From: CAZIKB01 sp964539665
Lineage (GTDB): Bacteria > Zhuqueibacterota > Zhuqueibacteria > Oceanimicrobiales > Oceanimicrobiaceae
Assembly (NCBI GenBank): GCA_964539665.1
Contig: CAZIKB010000004.1
Span: forward strand, 62,001 to 126,000
Direction: 5' to 3'
DNA length: 64,000 bases
This document shows, piece after piece, positions 44,696 to 54,296 of the stretch. Position 1 is the first letter of the stretch. Each line of letters begins with the position of its first letter. Below the pieces are notes generated by a model. That model was not told the origin of the DNA. It saw nothing but the letters and a program-made list of their open reading frames with translations, and did no database searches. The translations under genes were made by a program, and so were the position numbers.

Positions 44696-47494
44696 TCAAA
44701 ACATTGGATATTCTTCACCAAATACATTGATTAGACCATTCACATGCTTTGTCTTGTCTATGATAGTACCATTATTATCAACAACCGAACTATGACAGTC
44801 ACCACAGATATCTAATCCGACATCTGTGTGTCCAACAGGCGGTAAAGCATGACATGTACCGCATGTGCCAGAAGGTGGCTTTGTCCAATTTGGAGAATAA
44901 TTATTGCCCGTCATATTATCAGCCGAATACATAAAACTTTTGTCAGATGCTGATTTTGCTAAACTCCAATTTCCATGACAATAAGAATTCGCACAGGTTT
45001 CGCCATCCCATTGAGCGTTGGCGCTATCAATTAAAGCTAAACTTGTGAAACTAATTTCAGCCGGCGAATCTGAATCCACATGCCCCGGATCGATGAAGTT
45101 ATTTGGTACGACATGACATATTCCACACTCAAAAGCCACACTCAGGGAACCATCACTAAGGTGCTCAGTATGGGCACCTACTCCAGTTGCGTCGGTACTG
45201 GTGTTTCCAGCCAAATCCTCAGGAGGTGCGCCAGTTTGATTGTCCACTCCGCCATGACAAACAACACAATCTTCAGGAGTTGCAGGGTGACAGGTGAGAC
45301 AGGAAGTATTAGTAATGCCGCCGCTGTAATCCGCACCATGGCAGCCCTGACAACCTGTTAAATCCCACTGGTTATTACCAATATACTGACCGTGAAAATC
45401 AGTTGAATTCGGATCCACCCAACCATCTGGATGTGAATCAATGACATTAGTCTCGCCATTTAGATGCAGTGATTTGTCAATTATATTTCTATTTTCATCA
45501 ACAACCGCACCATGGCACAAATTGCATTGCGAAGCTGCATCACCTTGCGGGTGATTGACAGCAGGAGGTAAACCATGACAGGTGCCACAAGCTGCCTGAG
45601 TGTCATCAACTTTTGCCCAAATAGGTGCATTGGATGAATTTCCCCTTTCAAAGTCGCCATGACAATAAGTATTTGTACAGGTTTGTCCACCCCATTGTGG
45701 ATTGGCGCCGTCCATTAAAGCTAATCCAGTGAAATTGATTTCCGCCGGCGAATCTGAATCGACGTGACCAGAATCGTAAAGAGTTTCAGGCACCACATGA
45801 CAGATACTACATTCTGAGGCCTGACTTAGTGTTCCGTCAATGAGATGTTCAGTATGGGCTCCCACTCCGGTTGCATCAGTATTAGTGTTTCCCGCCAAAT
45901 CCTCAGGAGGAGCACCGGTCTGATTGTCTAAACCACCATGGCAAACAACACAATCCTCAGGAGTATTGGGATGACAGGTCAGACAGGAAGAATTCGTGAT
46001 GCCACCGCTATAATCTACACCATGACATTGTTGACAACTTGTCAAATCCCACTGGTTACTTCCAATAAAAGCGCCATGAAAATCAGTCGAGTTTTGATCC
46101 AGCCAGCCGGTCGGATGGCCTCCACTTACATCGGCTACGCCGTTTATGTGAAGAGACTTATTAATTATGTTGTTAGTCTCATCAATTACTGTACCATGGC
46201 AAAGGCTGCATTGCGTTGCAACTTGACCCTGAGGGTGTTCACCTCCGGGCGGTAAGCCATGACAGGTGCCACAAACCGCCTGCGTGTTGTCGACTTTTGT
46301 CCATAGAGGCGCGTTGCTTGAATTACCACCATCAAAGCCACCATGGCAATAGCTATTCGTACAGGTCTGTCCGTCCCATAGCGGATTGGCGCCTTCGGTC
46401 AATGCCAATCCAGTGAAATTGACTTCTGCCGGCGCATCTGAATCAACGTGACCAGGATCGTAAAGAGCCTCTGGTACCACATGACAGGTTCCACATTCAA
46501 AAGCCTGATTTAATGTCCCTTCGCTGAGATGCTCGGTATGCGCACCCACTCCTGTTGCATCAGTGTTAGTATCTCCAGCCAAATCCTCAGGAGGAGCGCC
46601 GGTCTGATTATCCACACCACCATGACAAACAGCACAATCTTCAGGAGTATTTGGGTGACAGGGCAAACATGAAGAATTCGCAATGCCACCGCTATAATCC
46701 ACACCATGACATTGTTGGCAGCCTGTTAAATCCCACTGGTTATCACTAATATAGATGCCATGGAAATCCGGTGAATTCGTATCCACCCAACCAGTTGGAT
46801 GTGTCCCAATTACATTGGGCATGCCATTTATATGAAGGGATTTGCTAATTATGTTGTTATCGTCATCGACAACTGTACCATGGCAAAGGTTGCATTGAGA
46901 TACAACATCACCTTGTGGGTGTTCACCTCCAGGGGGCAAATTATGACAGGTGCCACAAGCTGCCTGTGTGTTATCGACTGTTGTCCATTTAGGCGCGTTG
47001 GTCGAATTACCACCATTAAAGCCACCATGACAGTAGGTATTAGTACAGGTTTGTCCATTCCATTGAGGGTTAGTTCCTCCTATAATTGCTAATCCTTGAA
47101 AATTTATCTCAGCAGACACTTGCGACTTCACAGTTTCTAAATGGCCAGCCGCGTAAAGAGAGTCTGGGAAAATGTGACAAGATTCACAATCGAATTTCAA
47201 ACTCAGGTTACCGTCACTGAGGTGAGCCGTATGCGCTCCAACACCTTTTGCATCGGTATTAGCGTTTCCAGCCAAATCCTCCGGCGGTGCGCCAGTTTGA
47301 TTGTCCTCTCCCCCATGACAAACAACACAATCCTCAGGATTTGCTGGATGACAGGTCAAACATGATGATTTTGCTATTCCACCTGAATAATTCGCTCCAT
47401 GACACGACCGACACCCTTTTAAATCCCAATTGTTTTTTTGTAAATCCTTACCATGAAAATCAAGAGAGTCTGCTTTCACCCAATTAGATGGATG
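44696..47494 (-). repeat. Four in-frame tandem repeats of ~690 bp
   Basis: The DNA repeats with a unit of about 684-693 bp (starts at 47494, 46801, 46117 and 45433, the last unit longer, to 44696). Similarity is visible at nucleotide level, for example the recurring TCAGGAGG(A/T)GC and CCACCATG(A/G)CAAAC words. Units 2 to 4 are more alike than unit 1, suggesting internal duplications after an older first unit. Confidence 0.85.
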
Positions 47495-47620
47495 AACCGA
47501 CAATGCCGCGGGAGAATTTGCTGAAACTGGATCGCGTACTTTGCTGCAGCTCACAAATAATAAACTTGCTAAAACAAGACCATAAAACACCACATAGAAT
47601 TTCTTATGACTCATATCCAT
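44696..47620 (-). CDS. 28-haem cytochrome c lipoprotein with four seven-haem repeats
   Basis: This 974-residue protein has a lipoprotein signal with Cys25 (VLASLLFVSC), so it is envelope-anchored. The body is four tandem copies beginning at residues 43, 274, 502 and 730. Each has seven haem motifs in the same order: CxxCHG(A/V)(N/D)YSGG, CLxCHP, C(V/A)VCHGG, CxxCH(I/V), C(T/A)N(T/S)YCHG (CX4CH), CGTCHxLPP and CxxCH. That gives 24 CXXCH and four CX4CH. The paired CX4CH...CXXCH block is the geobacterial GSu_C4xC__C2xCH type (TIGR01904 as I recall it). Probably a long electron wire reaching towards or across the outer membrane. Confidence 0.93.
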   Translation of the reverse strand: MDMSHKKFYVVFYGLVLASLLFVSCSKVRDPVSANSPAALSVHPSNWVKADSLDFHGKDLQKNNWDLKGCRSCHGANYSGGIAKSSCLTCHPANPEDCVVCHGGEDNQTGAPPEDLAGNANTDAKGVGAHTAHLSDGNLSLKFDCESCHIFPDSLYAAGHLETVKSQVSAEINFQGLAIIGGTNPQWNGQTCTNTYCHGGFNGGNSTNAPKWTTVDNTQAACGTCHNLPPGGEHPQGDVVSQCNLCHGTVVDDDNNIISKSLHINGMPNVIGTHPTGWVDTNSPDFHGIYISDNQWDLTGCQQCHGVDYSGGIANSSCLPCHPNTPEDCAVCHGGVDNQTGAPPEDLAGDTNTDATGVGAHTEHLSEGTLNQAFECGTCHVVPEALYDPGHVDSDAPAEVNFTGLALTEGANPLWDGQTCTNSYCHGGFDGGNSSNAPLWTKVDNTQAVCGTCHGLPPGGEHPQGQVATQCSLCHGTVIDETNNIINKSLHINGVADVSGGHPTGWLDQNSTDFHGAFIGSNQWDLTSCQQCHGVDYSGGITNSSCLTCHPNTPEDCVVCHGGLDNQTGAPPEDLAGNTNTDATGVGAHTEHLIDGTLSQASECSICHVVPETLYDSGHVDSDSPAEINFTGLALMDGANPQWGGQTCTNTYCHGDFERGNSSNAPIWAKVDDTQAACGTCHGLPPAVNHPQGDAASQCNLCHGAVVDENRNIIDKSLHLNGETNVIDSHPDGWVDPNSTDFHGQYIGNNQWDLTGCQGCHGADYSGGITNTSCLTCHPATPEDCVVCHGGVDNQTGAPPEDLAGNTSTDATGVGAHTEHLSDGSLSVAFECGICHVVPNNFIDPGHVDSDSPAEISFTSLALIDSANAQWDGETCANSYCHGNWSLAKSASDKSFMYSADNMTGNNYSPNWTKPPSGTCGTCHALPPVGHTDVGLDICGDCHSSVVDNNGTIIDKTKHVNGLINVFGEEYPMF

Positions 47621-47985
47621 TTATCTGACTTAGTGTAAGTGAATAATGATTTATATGTTTAAAGCATGTTAAGTTCCGCTCATCCAGGAAGTATAATAAT
47701 TCTTTCAAAAGTAAAATATTATAATTTAAAAACAAGTAAATTCTTTTTGCCATCCAATAAATTTATACCTTCCTGAAAGCAGCAACGATTTGATCGTAAT
47801 TTTTTACTTTAGCTACGCAATAATAACTTAATCAAAAATAATGCCAATGCCAGTTTTATGCCCACACTTTATGGCTTTTCCACTATGTCATTGAAATTAC
47901 GAGGATTATGTTCATAACGAACATTTTATCTCGCTTCGACCAATGGTCTTTTTCTTATTTTTAATAAATATGGAATCAATAATTA
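47621..47985. other. Upstream region of the 28-haem gene, with a small dyad
   Basis: No gene seen. ATGTTC (47908-47913) and GAACAT (47919-47924) make a 6-bp dyad with a 5-nt spacer, possibly an operator, though it is 290 bp from the 28-haem start codon. The promoter of that gene should lie in this AT-rich stretch. Confidence 0.4.
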
Positions 47986-49635
47986 TCAATTTTGAGAAAT
48001 CTTTTTACGAAATCTCGAATACAGTAAAGAAACCGCTAACAATACAAAACCAACAGCTAAAAACAATAAAATACGAAATTCCGCACTCAATCTGGCCATA
48101 TCAATAAAAATTACGCGGAAGACCAGAGCAAAAATAGTCAGAATCGCCATCCAACGGTATTTGATGTTTTTTAACGCAAGGCTTAACGCAAAATAAAAGA
48201 GAGCCGCTACAAGCCAGGCTAAACTAACATAATTAGCAGGAACAACATTGTTTAGACCATACAATACTATCACAAATCCTGTAGACAGGTAGGCAATTCG
48301 TATGATATCTGTCTTTAACTCCAACCGTTCCTTTTTCCAGTTTAGAATTCTTGCACTTGTCAAAGCTGCGATTGCATAACTTAGATTTACTATGTCATTG
48401 GACGGGGCTAAGCGTAAATATGCTAAAAAAATACCAAGATAAATTAAGCAGTTTACAACAATAATTATTCGAGAGCGAAACATGATCGCTGTAGAAATGA
48501 CCAGTAAACTTTGCCATCCGAGCCAAATAAAATAATCCGGCGATTTGAATTGAATGAAAATCGCAATACTCAAAACCATATAACCAAAACAAGCATAAAT
48601 TGCAGTAGAATATCTGCTCTGGTGTCGTCTCCAATAAAGTATGGCCATAATGATACAAAATATAGCTATGGCTAAATTCATCAGGCTAAGCTGAGGTTTA
48701 AAATACGTCAGCACTGTGAGAGTACATAAGATATAAAATCCCAGGCCATTGAGTGTGGCAAGTAAAATTTCAAAAAACTCTGAGAAGGAAGCCTTTTCTC
48801 TATAGAGATTGGCTGATGCAAATAAGCCCCCATATATAGATAAATATAATAAACTGTTATGATGCTCAGAGAGAGCTTGCATTGGTTTTCCTAAAACAGG
48901 ATTGTTCAATAGCCAAAGCAAATGTCCCAGATAGGTTAGCACCAGACTAAATATTAATAAATTTTGCCAATTAAACCGCACTAAAAGAAAAACAGCTATA
49001 AAAGATGAGAGAGATAAAAAGATCAATGAAAAATGTGTGGTGTCACTGATAAGACTGGTAGCATAAAAAAGAAAAAGAGTGAGACCAGTCAGGAGTTCGC
49101 TCTTTCGTTTTATTGCAAGGTAAAGAATCAAGGCTAGCACAGCCATTATGGCTACCAGTCCTGTTGTTTTGCTGGTTAGCAGTTGATTATTTCCAAAAAA
49201 GTGCAGCCTCAAAGTAGCAAAATATAGAAGAACAAAACCACCGCTAAAGAGTATTTTAGAAAGATGTTGATAGGTTTTCTGCCAGTAATGAGAGAGAATA
49301 AAAATACCGCTAACCGCCAGGTAGCCTATCAGACTCGTCAAAATAGTTGGTAGAGTACGGAAAGGATAGCTGATCAAAAAAGCAATTCCCATGAGAAGCA
49401 CCACACTACCCACATGTGCCAGCCAGTATTCGCCGATTTTAACTTCCAACGACTCTTTTTCATTATATACCCGGCTTTCAGGATGAGTTAAACCATCATC
49501 TGAACTTGCCTCACTGACAGGGCGGATTTCAAGATAATCTTCGATGCGGGCGACACGCTCTTCCAAACGTGATATTATCTCTAAAATTTTGTTTACATCT
49601 TTCGGTGCAGTTTCACTACTCATGCTCAAGGCCAC
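47986..49635 (-). CDS. DUF2339-type polytopic membrane protein
   Basis: This 549-residue protein has an N-terminal cytoplasmic coiled coil (VNKILEIISRLEERVARIEDYL), the short motif KIGEYWLAHVGSVVLLMGIAFLISY that opens DUF2339 membrane proteins (usually GxxWLxxxGxxxLxxGxxFL), and about 16-18 hydrophobic segments after it. Function is unknown for the family. It is encoded directly behind the nonahaem cytochrome (69 bp), so it may belong to the same operon as the Rieske/cytochrome b genes, but it carries no redox motif. Confidence 0.8.
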   Translation of the reverse strand: MALSMSSETAPKDVNKILEIISRLEERVARIEDYLEIRPVSEASSDDGLTHPESRVYNEKESLEVKIGEYWLAHVGSVVLLMGIAFLISYPFRTLPTILTSLIGYLAVSGIFILSHYWQKTYQHLSKILFSGGFVLLYFATLRLHFFGNNQLLTSKTTGLVAIMAVLALILYLAIKRKSELLTGLTLFLFYATSLISDTTHFSLIFLSLSSFIAVFLLVRFNWQNLLIFSLVLTYLGHLLWLLNNPVLGKPMQALSEHHNSLLYLSIYGGLFASANLYREKASFSEFFEILLATLNGLGFYILCTLTVLTYFKPQLSLMNLAIAIFCIIMAILYWRRHQSRYSTAIYACFGYMVLSIAIFIQFKSPDYFIWLGWQSLLVISTAIMFRSRIIIVVNCLIYLGIFLAYLRLAPSNDIVNLSYAIAALTSARILNWKKERLELKTDIIRIAYLSTGFVIVLYGLNNVVPANYVSLAWLVAALFYFALSLALKNIKYRWMAILTIFALVFRVIFIDMARLSAEFRILLFLAVGFVLLAVSLLYSRFRKKISQN

Positions 49636-49704
49636 TGTTTACATGCACTGCTTTCAGTATAGAATTTTCTATTTATTGTTATCGGTCAATCACTAATTAC
49701 TTTA

Positions 49705-50997
49705 TCACAACAATTTACGTATTGGATTCTTTTTATCCAATTCTTTTATTTTCATATAAATACCAATGGCCAATATCAAAATAAATACAATAGAAACAGC
49801 CAAACCTTTTCGACGGAATTGCAACTCAGCCAAGGCTTCTCTACCCATGTTGAGAGCTTCTTCTGCTAAATTAGTACCTTCTGCGGTGATTTCTGTCATT
49901 TTACTTACCGAAAGACTATGAACGATTGTTCGTGCCTTTACCAGGGCGTCATCAGCGTCGTTCAGTTGGAATTTAGCTTCGCTCACCTGCATACCAGCCC
50001 GCTCAGCTTTTGAAACTAAGCTATCAGCAAAAGCAAACTTGCTTCTGAGATTATCAATTTGGCCACGCATTGCAACAGCCGTAATATACCCCTTGGAATC
50101 TTCTTCATGGCATTCTATGCACATGCTCTTTTCCCCCACTCCAATCATTTCAATTGTAGGGGATTCGATACTGTGATAGCCATGGCATGTTTCGCATTCA
50201 GGAAGGCCCATATTATCAAATGCTGCTTTGTGTGGACTTGCGAAAAAAAGTTCGCTGTTATTTAAATGACATTGGCCACAAATAAAAGCGATAGACGGTG
50301 CACCAGGAGGTGTCGCACCATGATTTCCATGACAATCATTACAGGCCGGCGCTGCATGATCGCCTTTTTCTAACAAAGCTTTACCATGAACACTACTTGC
50401 ATATTTGTTTATTTGATCAGTTGGGATACCATACTCCTGCATGTATTCTGTATCGGCATGACATTTTCCGCATGTATCAGGAATATTTATGGGATAAACC
50501 GAAGAACGTGAATCTTTTGCATTTCGAATGCCGTGTACACCATGACAATCTATACATGTAGCAACTTTCGTATCACCCTTTTGTAAAAGTTCACCATGAA
50601 CACTTGTTTTATAACGGCTTAACTGTTCTGTCGAAACCCTTGGATTAAAGCGGCGCATATAATTGGGATCACTGTGGCATCGGGAACAGAGCTCGGGTAT
50701 CTCTGACCGTTTAGGTACACCAATATATCCTTTTGCCGGATTCATTGAAGCTTCTGAATCTCCATCCAGGCCTGCTTCGGGATCGCCCCCATGACAGTCT
50801 GCACATGACAGACCTTGTTGAGCATGAACATCCTCTTTCATGCCTTCAACAGGAACAGCATATTCATCTCCCATTTCCAAATGGCAGGATACACAGCTAT
50901 TTACTTTTGCGGATTGCGCTTGTTCCTGAGCTAAAATGATAGTAATGTTACCTAAAAAAGATAATATCGATAGTATCACTATTACTTTATTTCGCAT
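49705..50997 (-). CDS. Nine-haem cytochrome c with C-terminal membrane anchor
   Basis: This 430-residue protein has a signal peptide (VIVILSILSFLGNITIILAQ), nine CXXCH motifs (CVSCH, CADCH, CSRCH, CIDCH, CGKCH, CNDCH, CGQCH, CETCH, CIECH), a helical coiled-coil stalk (about 310-395, SLVSKAERAGMQVSEAKFQLNDADDALVKARTI) and one C-terminal transmembrane helix (LAVSIVFILILAIGIYM). The tail-anchored layout and its place 23 bp behind cytochrome b suggest that it replaces cytochrome c1/f as the electron acceptor of the Rieske protein. The repeats YKTSVHGELLQKGD and YASSVHGKALLEKGD show internal duplication. Confidence 0.92.
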   Translation of the reverse strand: MRNKVIVILSILSFLGNITIILAQEQAQSAKVNSCVSCHLEMGDEYAVPVEGMKEDVHAQQGLSCADCHGGDPEAGLDGDSEASMNPAKGYIGVPKRSEIPELCSRCHSDPNYMRRFNPRVSTEQLSRYKTSVHGELLQKGDTKVATCIDCHGVHGIRNAKDSRSSVYPINIPDTCGKCHADTEYMQEYGIPTDQINKYASSVHGKALLEKGDHAAPACNDCHGNHGATPPGAPSIAFICGQCHLNNSELFFASPHKAAFDNMGLPECETCHGYHSIESPTIEMIGVGEKSMCIECHEEDSKGYITAVAMRGQIDNLRSKFAFADSLVSKAERAGMQVSEAKFQLNDADDALVKARTIVHSLSVSKMTEITAEGTNLAEEALNMGREALAELQFRRKGLAVSIVFILILAIGIYMKIKELDKKNPIRKLL

Positions 50998-51020
50998 ATA
51001 TTTATATCCTTTTCTAAAGA

Positions 51021-52157
51021 TTAAAATGTCTGTGGGACAGTATATGAAAAAATGGTCATGATTATTATGTAAATTAATGCAAAAACTCCAATAATAGTAA
51101 ATAATTTACTCGATTCCCCTAACCTGGATTTACGGTCTAAAAACGGAACCAATAAAAAAGCTACGCCAATAAGAGCAAAACCTAATATGCCCAATGCTTC
51201 ACCTTCCATAAATAAAACCATAGGTGGAATAAACTTTAATGTTTGAAACATAAAAATAAAATACCATTCCGGGGTTATACCAACCGGTGCGGGTGCAAAA
51301 GGATCAGCCTTGACGCCAAGTTCCCAGGGAAACAAAGCTGCAATAGCTACCAGGACTCCCAAGGCTAAGATCCATCCAAGTATATCTCGCATCAAGAAAC
51401 TTGGAAAAAACGACATGGCTTTAAGTGTATCTTTTTTCTTTTCTAAATGAATTGGTAAACTCATTCCCTGCTTCTGAACCCCCCATAGGTGAAAAACCAA
51501 TAGCATTGTGGACATCATTGGTAATACTGCGACATGGAAACCAAAAAAACGAGTTAGAGTAGCGCCGGTTACGTCCTCGCCACCACGCATAAATTTCAAC
51601 AAAAAATCACCAATAAACGGCACAATAGCTACTATTTCTGTGCCAACTTTTGTAGCAAAAAACGCCAATTCATTCCACGGGAGTAGATATCCTGAAAATC
51701 CAAAAAATAGAGACAGACCAAAAAGTAATGCCCCGCTCACCCAGGTAAGTTCTCTTGGCTGCCGATAAGCCTTCATAAAAAACACACTAAACAAATGTAT
51801 AAATGCAGCCAGGATCATTAGATTCGCAGACCAACTATGAATAGAACGAATCAACCATCCAAATCTGACTTCGGTCATGATAAATTGTACGCTTTCAAAT
51901 GCCGCTTCCGCAGTTGGTCTGTAATAAAGCAATAGTAATATGCCAGTAAACACCTGTATCACAAAAAAGAACAGTGTGATCCCACCAAAATAATACCAAA
52001 TAGTGTGGCGATGTATTGGCACCTGTTTTTTCATAAAAAAGTATTCTAAAGCGCTGGTATCATAGCGTTCTCTGAACCAGAGTAACATTTTATGTCCCAC
52101 TTTTTCATTTGAAACGGGTTTTGTTTCTATTTTTGATTCACTATCAACTTGTGGCAT
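51021..52157 (-). CDS. Cytochrome b, b6-type with fused subunit IV
   Basis: This 378-residue quinol-oxidising cytochrome b has haem b ligands His107/His121 and His208/His223; the second pair is separated by 14 residues as in b6f-type proteins. FESVQFIMTEVRFGWLIRSIHSWSAN is almost the chloroplast-type b6 sequence. The C-terminal part carries the Qo-site motif PEWY (ITPEWYFIFMFQTLKFIPP) that belongs to subunit IV, so both halves are fused. The Cys that binds the extra haem ci in b6 (FYCLGG) is Tyr here (WYYFGG). It is encoded 37 bp behind the Rieske gene. Confidence 0.96.
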   Translation of the reverse strand: MPQVDSESKIETKPVSNEKVGHKMLLWFRERYDTSALEYFFMKKQVPIHRHTIWYYFGGITLFFFVIQVFTGILLLLYYRPTAEAAFESVQFIMTEVRFGWLIRSIHSWSANLMILAAFIHLFSVFFMKAYRQPRELTWVSGALLFGLSLFFGFSGYLLPWNELAFFATKVGTEIVAIVPFIGDFLLKFMRGGEDVTGATLTRFFGFHVAVLPMMSTMLLVFHLWGVQKQGMSLPIHLEKKKDTLKAMSFFPSFLMRDILGWILALGVLVAIAALFPWELGVKADPFAPAPVGITPEWYFIFMFQTLKFIPPMVLFMEGEALGILGFALIGVAFLLVPFLDRKSRLGESSKLFTIIGVFALIYIIIMTIFSYTVPQTF

Positions 52158-52194
52158 AATATTTTCCTATATTTTTCAACAATATTAATGAACT

Positions 52195-52689
52195 TTAAGC
52201 AGTGCGGGTGACCACGATATCTTCGTCACGTATATCCACTTTATAGGCTTCCAAAGGACGTGGCGGAGGACCAGAAATATTTTTACCCGTTAAGTCAAAA
52301 TGTCCGTTGTGGCAGGCACACCAGATATGCTTAAAATCCGAACGATATTGAACGGTGCAATCCAGATGAGTGCAGATCGCTGAAAAAGCAACATACTCTC
52401 CTTGCTGATTATGAATTATGATTCCTGGTTTTGAACCAAATCGAAATATCTTGCCAGAATTTGGAGGAATTTCTCCAACTTTTGCTGCGACCACACTGTT
52501 CTGCGCAGCTTCTTCTACTTTCGGCGGAATAACAAAGTTGATCAACGGCACGAACATCGAACCAAATGTTGTTAAAAGCCCACCGCCTAACAATAAATTT
52601 ACGATCTTCCGACGGGATATTCCTTTGGGTTGCTGTGCTTCGCTCCTGTCTTCGGTAGGTTCGTTTACATTTTTTGAATCAGGTGTCAT
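52195..52689 (-). CDS. Rieske [2Fe-2S] protein of a cytochrome bc-type complex
   Basis: This 164-residue Rieske protein has a Tat-like N terminus (SRRKIVNLLLGGGLLTTFGSMFVPLI) serving as membrane anchor, a flexible linker and the cluster domain with CTHLDC (Cys106, His108, Cys111) and CACHNGHFD (Cys124, Cys126, His127); the two extra Cys form the usual disulfide. It takes electrons from quinol at the cytochrome b Qo site. It is the first gene of the tightly spaced Rieske-cytochrome b-nonahaem run. Confidence 0.96.
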   Translation of the reverse strand: MTPDSKNVNEPTEDRSEAQQPKGISRRKIVNLLLGGGLLTTFGSMFVPLINFVIPPKVEEAAQNSVVAAKVGEIPPNSGKIFRFGSKPGIIIHNQQGEYVAFSAICTHLDCTVQYRSDFKHIWCACHNGHFDLTGKNISGPPPRPLEAYKVDIRDEDIVVTRTA

Positions 52690-52892
52690 TAGTTTCCTCT
52701 TACATTTATTTTAAATTAATAATTATAGTCATAGTTAACCTTCGTCAAAAATATAACATATTCAATTTGAATGGAAATAGCAAACGCCAAATGTATTGAA
52801 TAATTTGTGATAAATCAACAAAAAAATGATATATTATGAAAGTTTTTTCCGTTAGTTACTTTACAAGACTATTGAAAAAATCAACTAAATTA

Positions 52893-52912
52893 TCTAGTGT
52901 TTGACCGAAAAC
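52893..52912 (+). repeat. Repeat word shared with 62441-62460
   Basis: TCTAGTGTTTGACCGAAAAC matches the 62441 copy in 17 of 20 positions; CATTC-TGA words follow in both. It lies in the gap between the octahaem and Rieske genes; the rest of this gap shows no gene. A dispersed intergenic repeat or a shared regulatory site. Confidence 0.45.
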
Positions 52913-52977
52913 AGCCTTTTCTTGTCATTCCTGAATGTTCTAATCGGGAACCTCATGTCTATTTTACTCATTTTTGC

Positions 52978-54210
52978 TTAATGCCTCCGTCGCAGTTCTT
53001 CAGCCATGGCTCTAATTTCAGTCAAATCGCGCTTCATTTCACTCCAACCGTACCACAGAGCATAATCCGGGTTTGCATGAAAAGTACCTTGAAATGCCCG
53101 CATACGATGTTCAAGGTGCATTACGAACAATTTCTGCTCAATAGGAGTAGGGGCATCATGAAAAGTCAATAAATCTGGAAAAGCAAAGGCATAATTTTCG
53201 GGTTTTTTCAGGGTACCGTCCTTATACAAAGATGCTATTATGCGAATTGCTTCTGCCAGCAAATGATCGACTTCCTTGATCATCTGGTCACCCTTTTCTA
53301 ATTCCGCTTTTGCGAAATTATCAGAATGGCAATCACTGCAAACCTGAAGCATTTTGTCGCGTTCTTTTTGCCAGTCTTCTGAGGTAAGTCGCGCTACATC
53401 AGCCGCCTTGACAACATCCAGTCGGCTGGTTGGATTGCCTTCGGGATCCAACACTCCCAAGGCCTGTAGAATGGTCACCTGGTCTGCCTTCCACTGTTCA
53501 TCTTCAGGTAAAGGTAAACGGACCGCTAGAAATCCCCAGGCTGTCTTCACGGCGTGGTTGCCGTCTGGCATGTGGCAGGTTTGACACGTAGGAGCCGCCA
53601 CGCCTTCAGGTAATGTTTTGTTTTGCTTTAACAAAAAACGTACTCCATGCTTGGAGCTAGAATACATTTCCCACTGCGGGTGGTCAAATCCCATGTGGCA
53701 TGTTTGACACGCTTGCGGCTGCCTGGCCTCTTTTACCGAAAATGTATGTCGTGTGTGACAAGCATCACAGGAAGCCACGCCAAAACCAGCGCCTTTCTTT
53801 TTTAGATTTTTAATATCCTCGTCACTTTTCAAACCAATCTTATGACAACCGCCACAGCCTTTCATACCTTCATTTAAAGCCATTGGCAGCCAATGCGTTG
53901 TAGGCATTGCTTTCAGTGCGGCCCATGCAAATGCATGTTTGCCTTTTTTAAATTCCTCTACCCGGTCTTCATGACAGGTTGCACAGGTTTCTGGCGTAGG
54001 CAATGTGACTTTTTCAATATCACTCACTGAGGTATGCCCATCGCCATGACATACCGAACAGTTTACTTCATTCTGACTGTGTTTGCTGAGCTGCCAATCA
54101 GAGACGATGTTGGGAGTGATTTCTTTATGGCATTCTACACACTGCTGGGCGAATAATAAGTTAGTGACAATACAACTAATTATAAGTACAATATATGTAA
54201 GAACTTTCAT
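52978..54210 (-). CDS. Octahaem cytochrome c, hydroxylamine-oxidoreductase-like
   Basis: This 410-residue periplasmic protein has a signal peptide (YIVLIISCIVTNLLFAQ) and eight CXXCH motifs: CVECH, CSVCH, CATCH, CGGCH, CDACH, CQTCH, CQTCH and CSDCH. The order, with CHTRHTFSVKEARQPQACQTCHMGFDHPQWEMY and a helical C-terminal domain (HLLAEAIRIIASLYKDG...HANPDYALWYGWSEMKRDL), matches the HAO-like octahaem family. It is shorter than nitrifier HAO (about 550). The family includes hydroxylamine oxidases, hydrazine enzymes and nitrite-reducing forms; the deciding P460 cross-link Tyr cannot be placed by eye. AAGGAGT precedes the ATG. An IS element lies 55 bp upstream. Confidence 0.88.
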   Translation of the reverse strand: MKVLTYIVLIISCIVTNLLFAQQCVECHKEITPNIVSDWQLSKHSQNEVNCSVCHGDGHTSVSDIEKVTLPTPETCATCHEDRVEEFKKGKHAFAWAALKAMPTTHWLPMALNEGMKGCGGCHKIGLKSDEDIKNLKKKGAGFGVASCDACHTRHTFSVKEARQPQACQTCHMGFDHPQWEMYSSSKHGVRFLLKQNKTLPEGVAAPTCQTCHMPDGNHAVKTAWGFLAVRLPLPEDEQWKADQVTILQALGVLDPEGNPTSRLDVVKAADVARLTSEDWQKERDKMLQVCSDCHSDNFAKAELEKGDQMIKEVDHLLAEAIRIIASLYKDGTLKKPENYAFAFPDLLTFHDAPTPIEQKLFVMHLEHRMRAFQGTFHANPDYALWYGWSEMKRDLTEIRAMAEELRRRH

Positions 54211-54296
54211 TATCTACTCCTTCGCTTTATATTACATATAAAAGATTTAATAATGAGTCAATACCATTTTTAGTTGAAAAAGATGGCTCCGTTTTA

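Noticed and set aside
45080..47487. Many plus-strand and alternate-frame ORFs (for example 45080-45361, 45938-46255, 46799-47092) with similar peptides
   Set aside because: They are mirror images of the four tandem cytochrome repeats on the other strand and recur only because the DNA repeats.
44696..47494. Regular DNA repeats as a possible CRISPR or satellite array
   Set aside because: The unit is ~690 bp, in frame and coding for seven haem motifs; it is a protein repeat.
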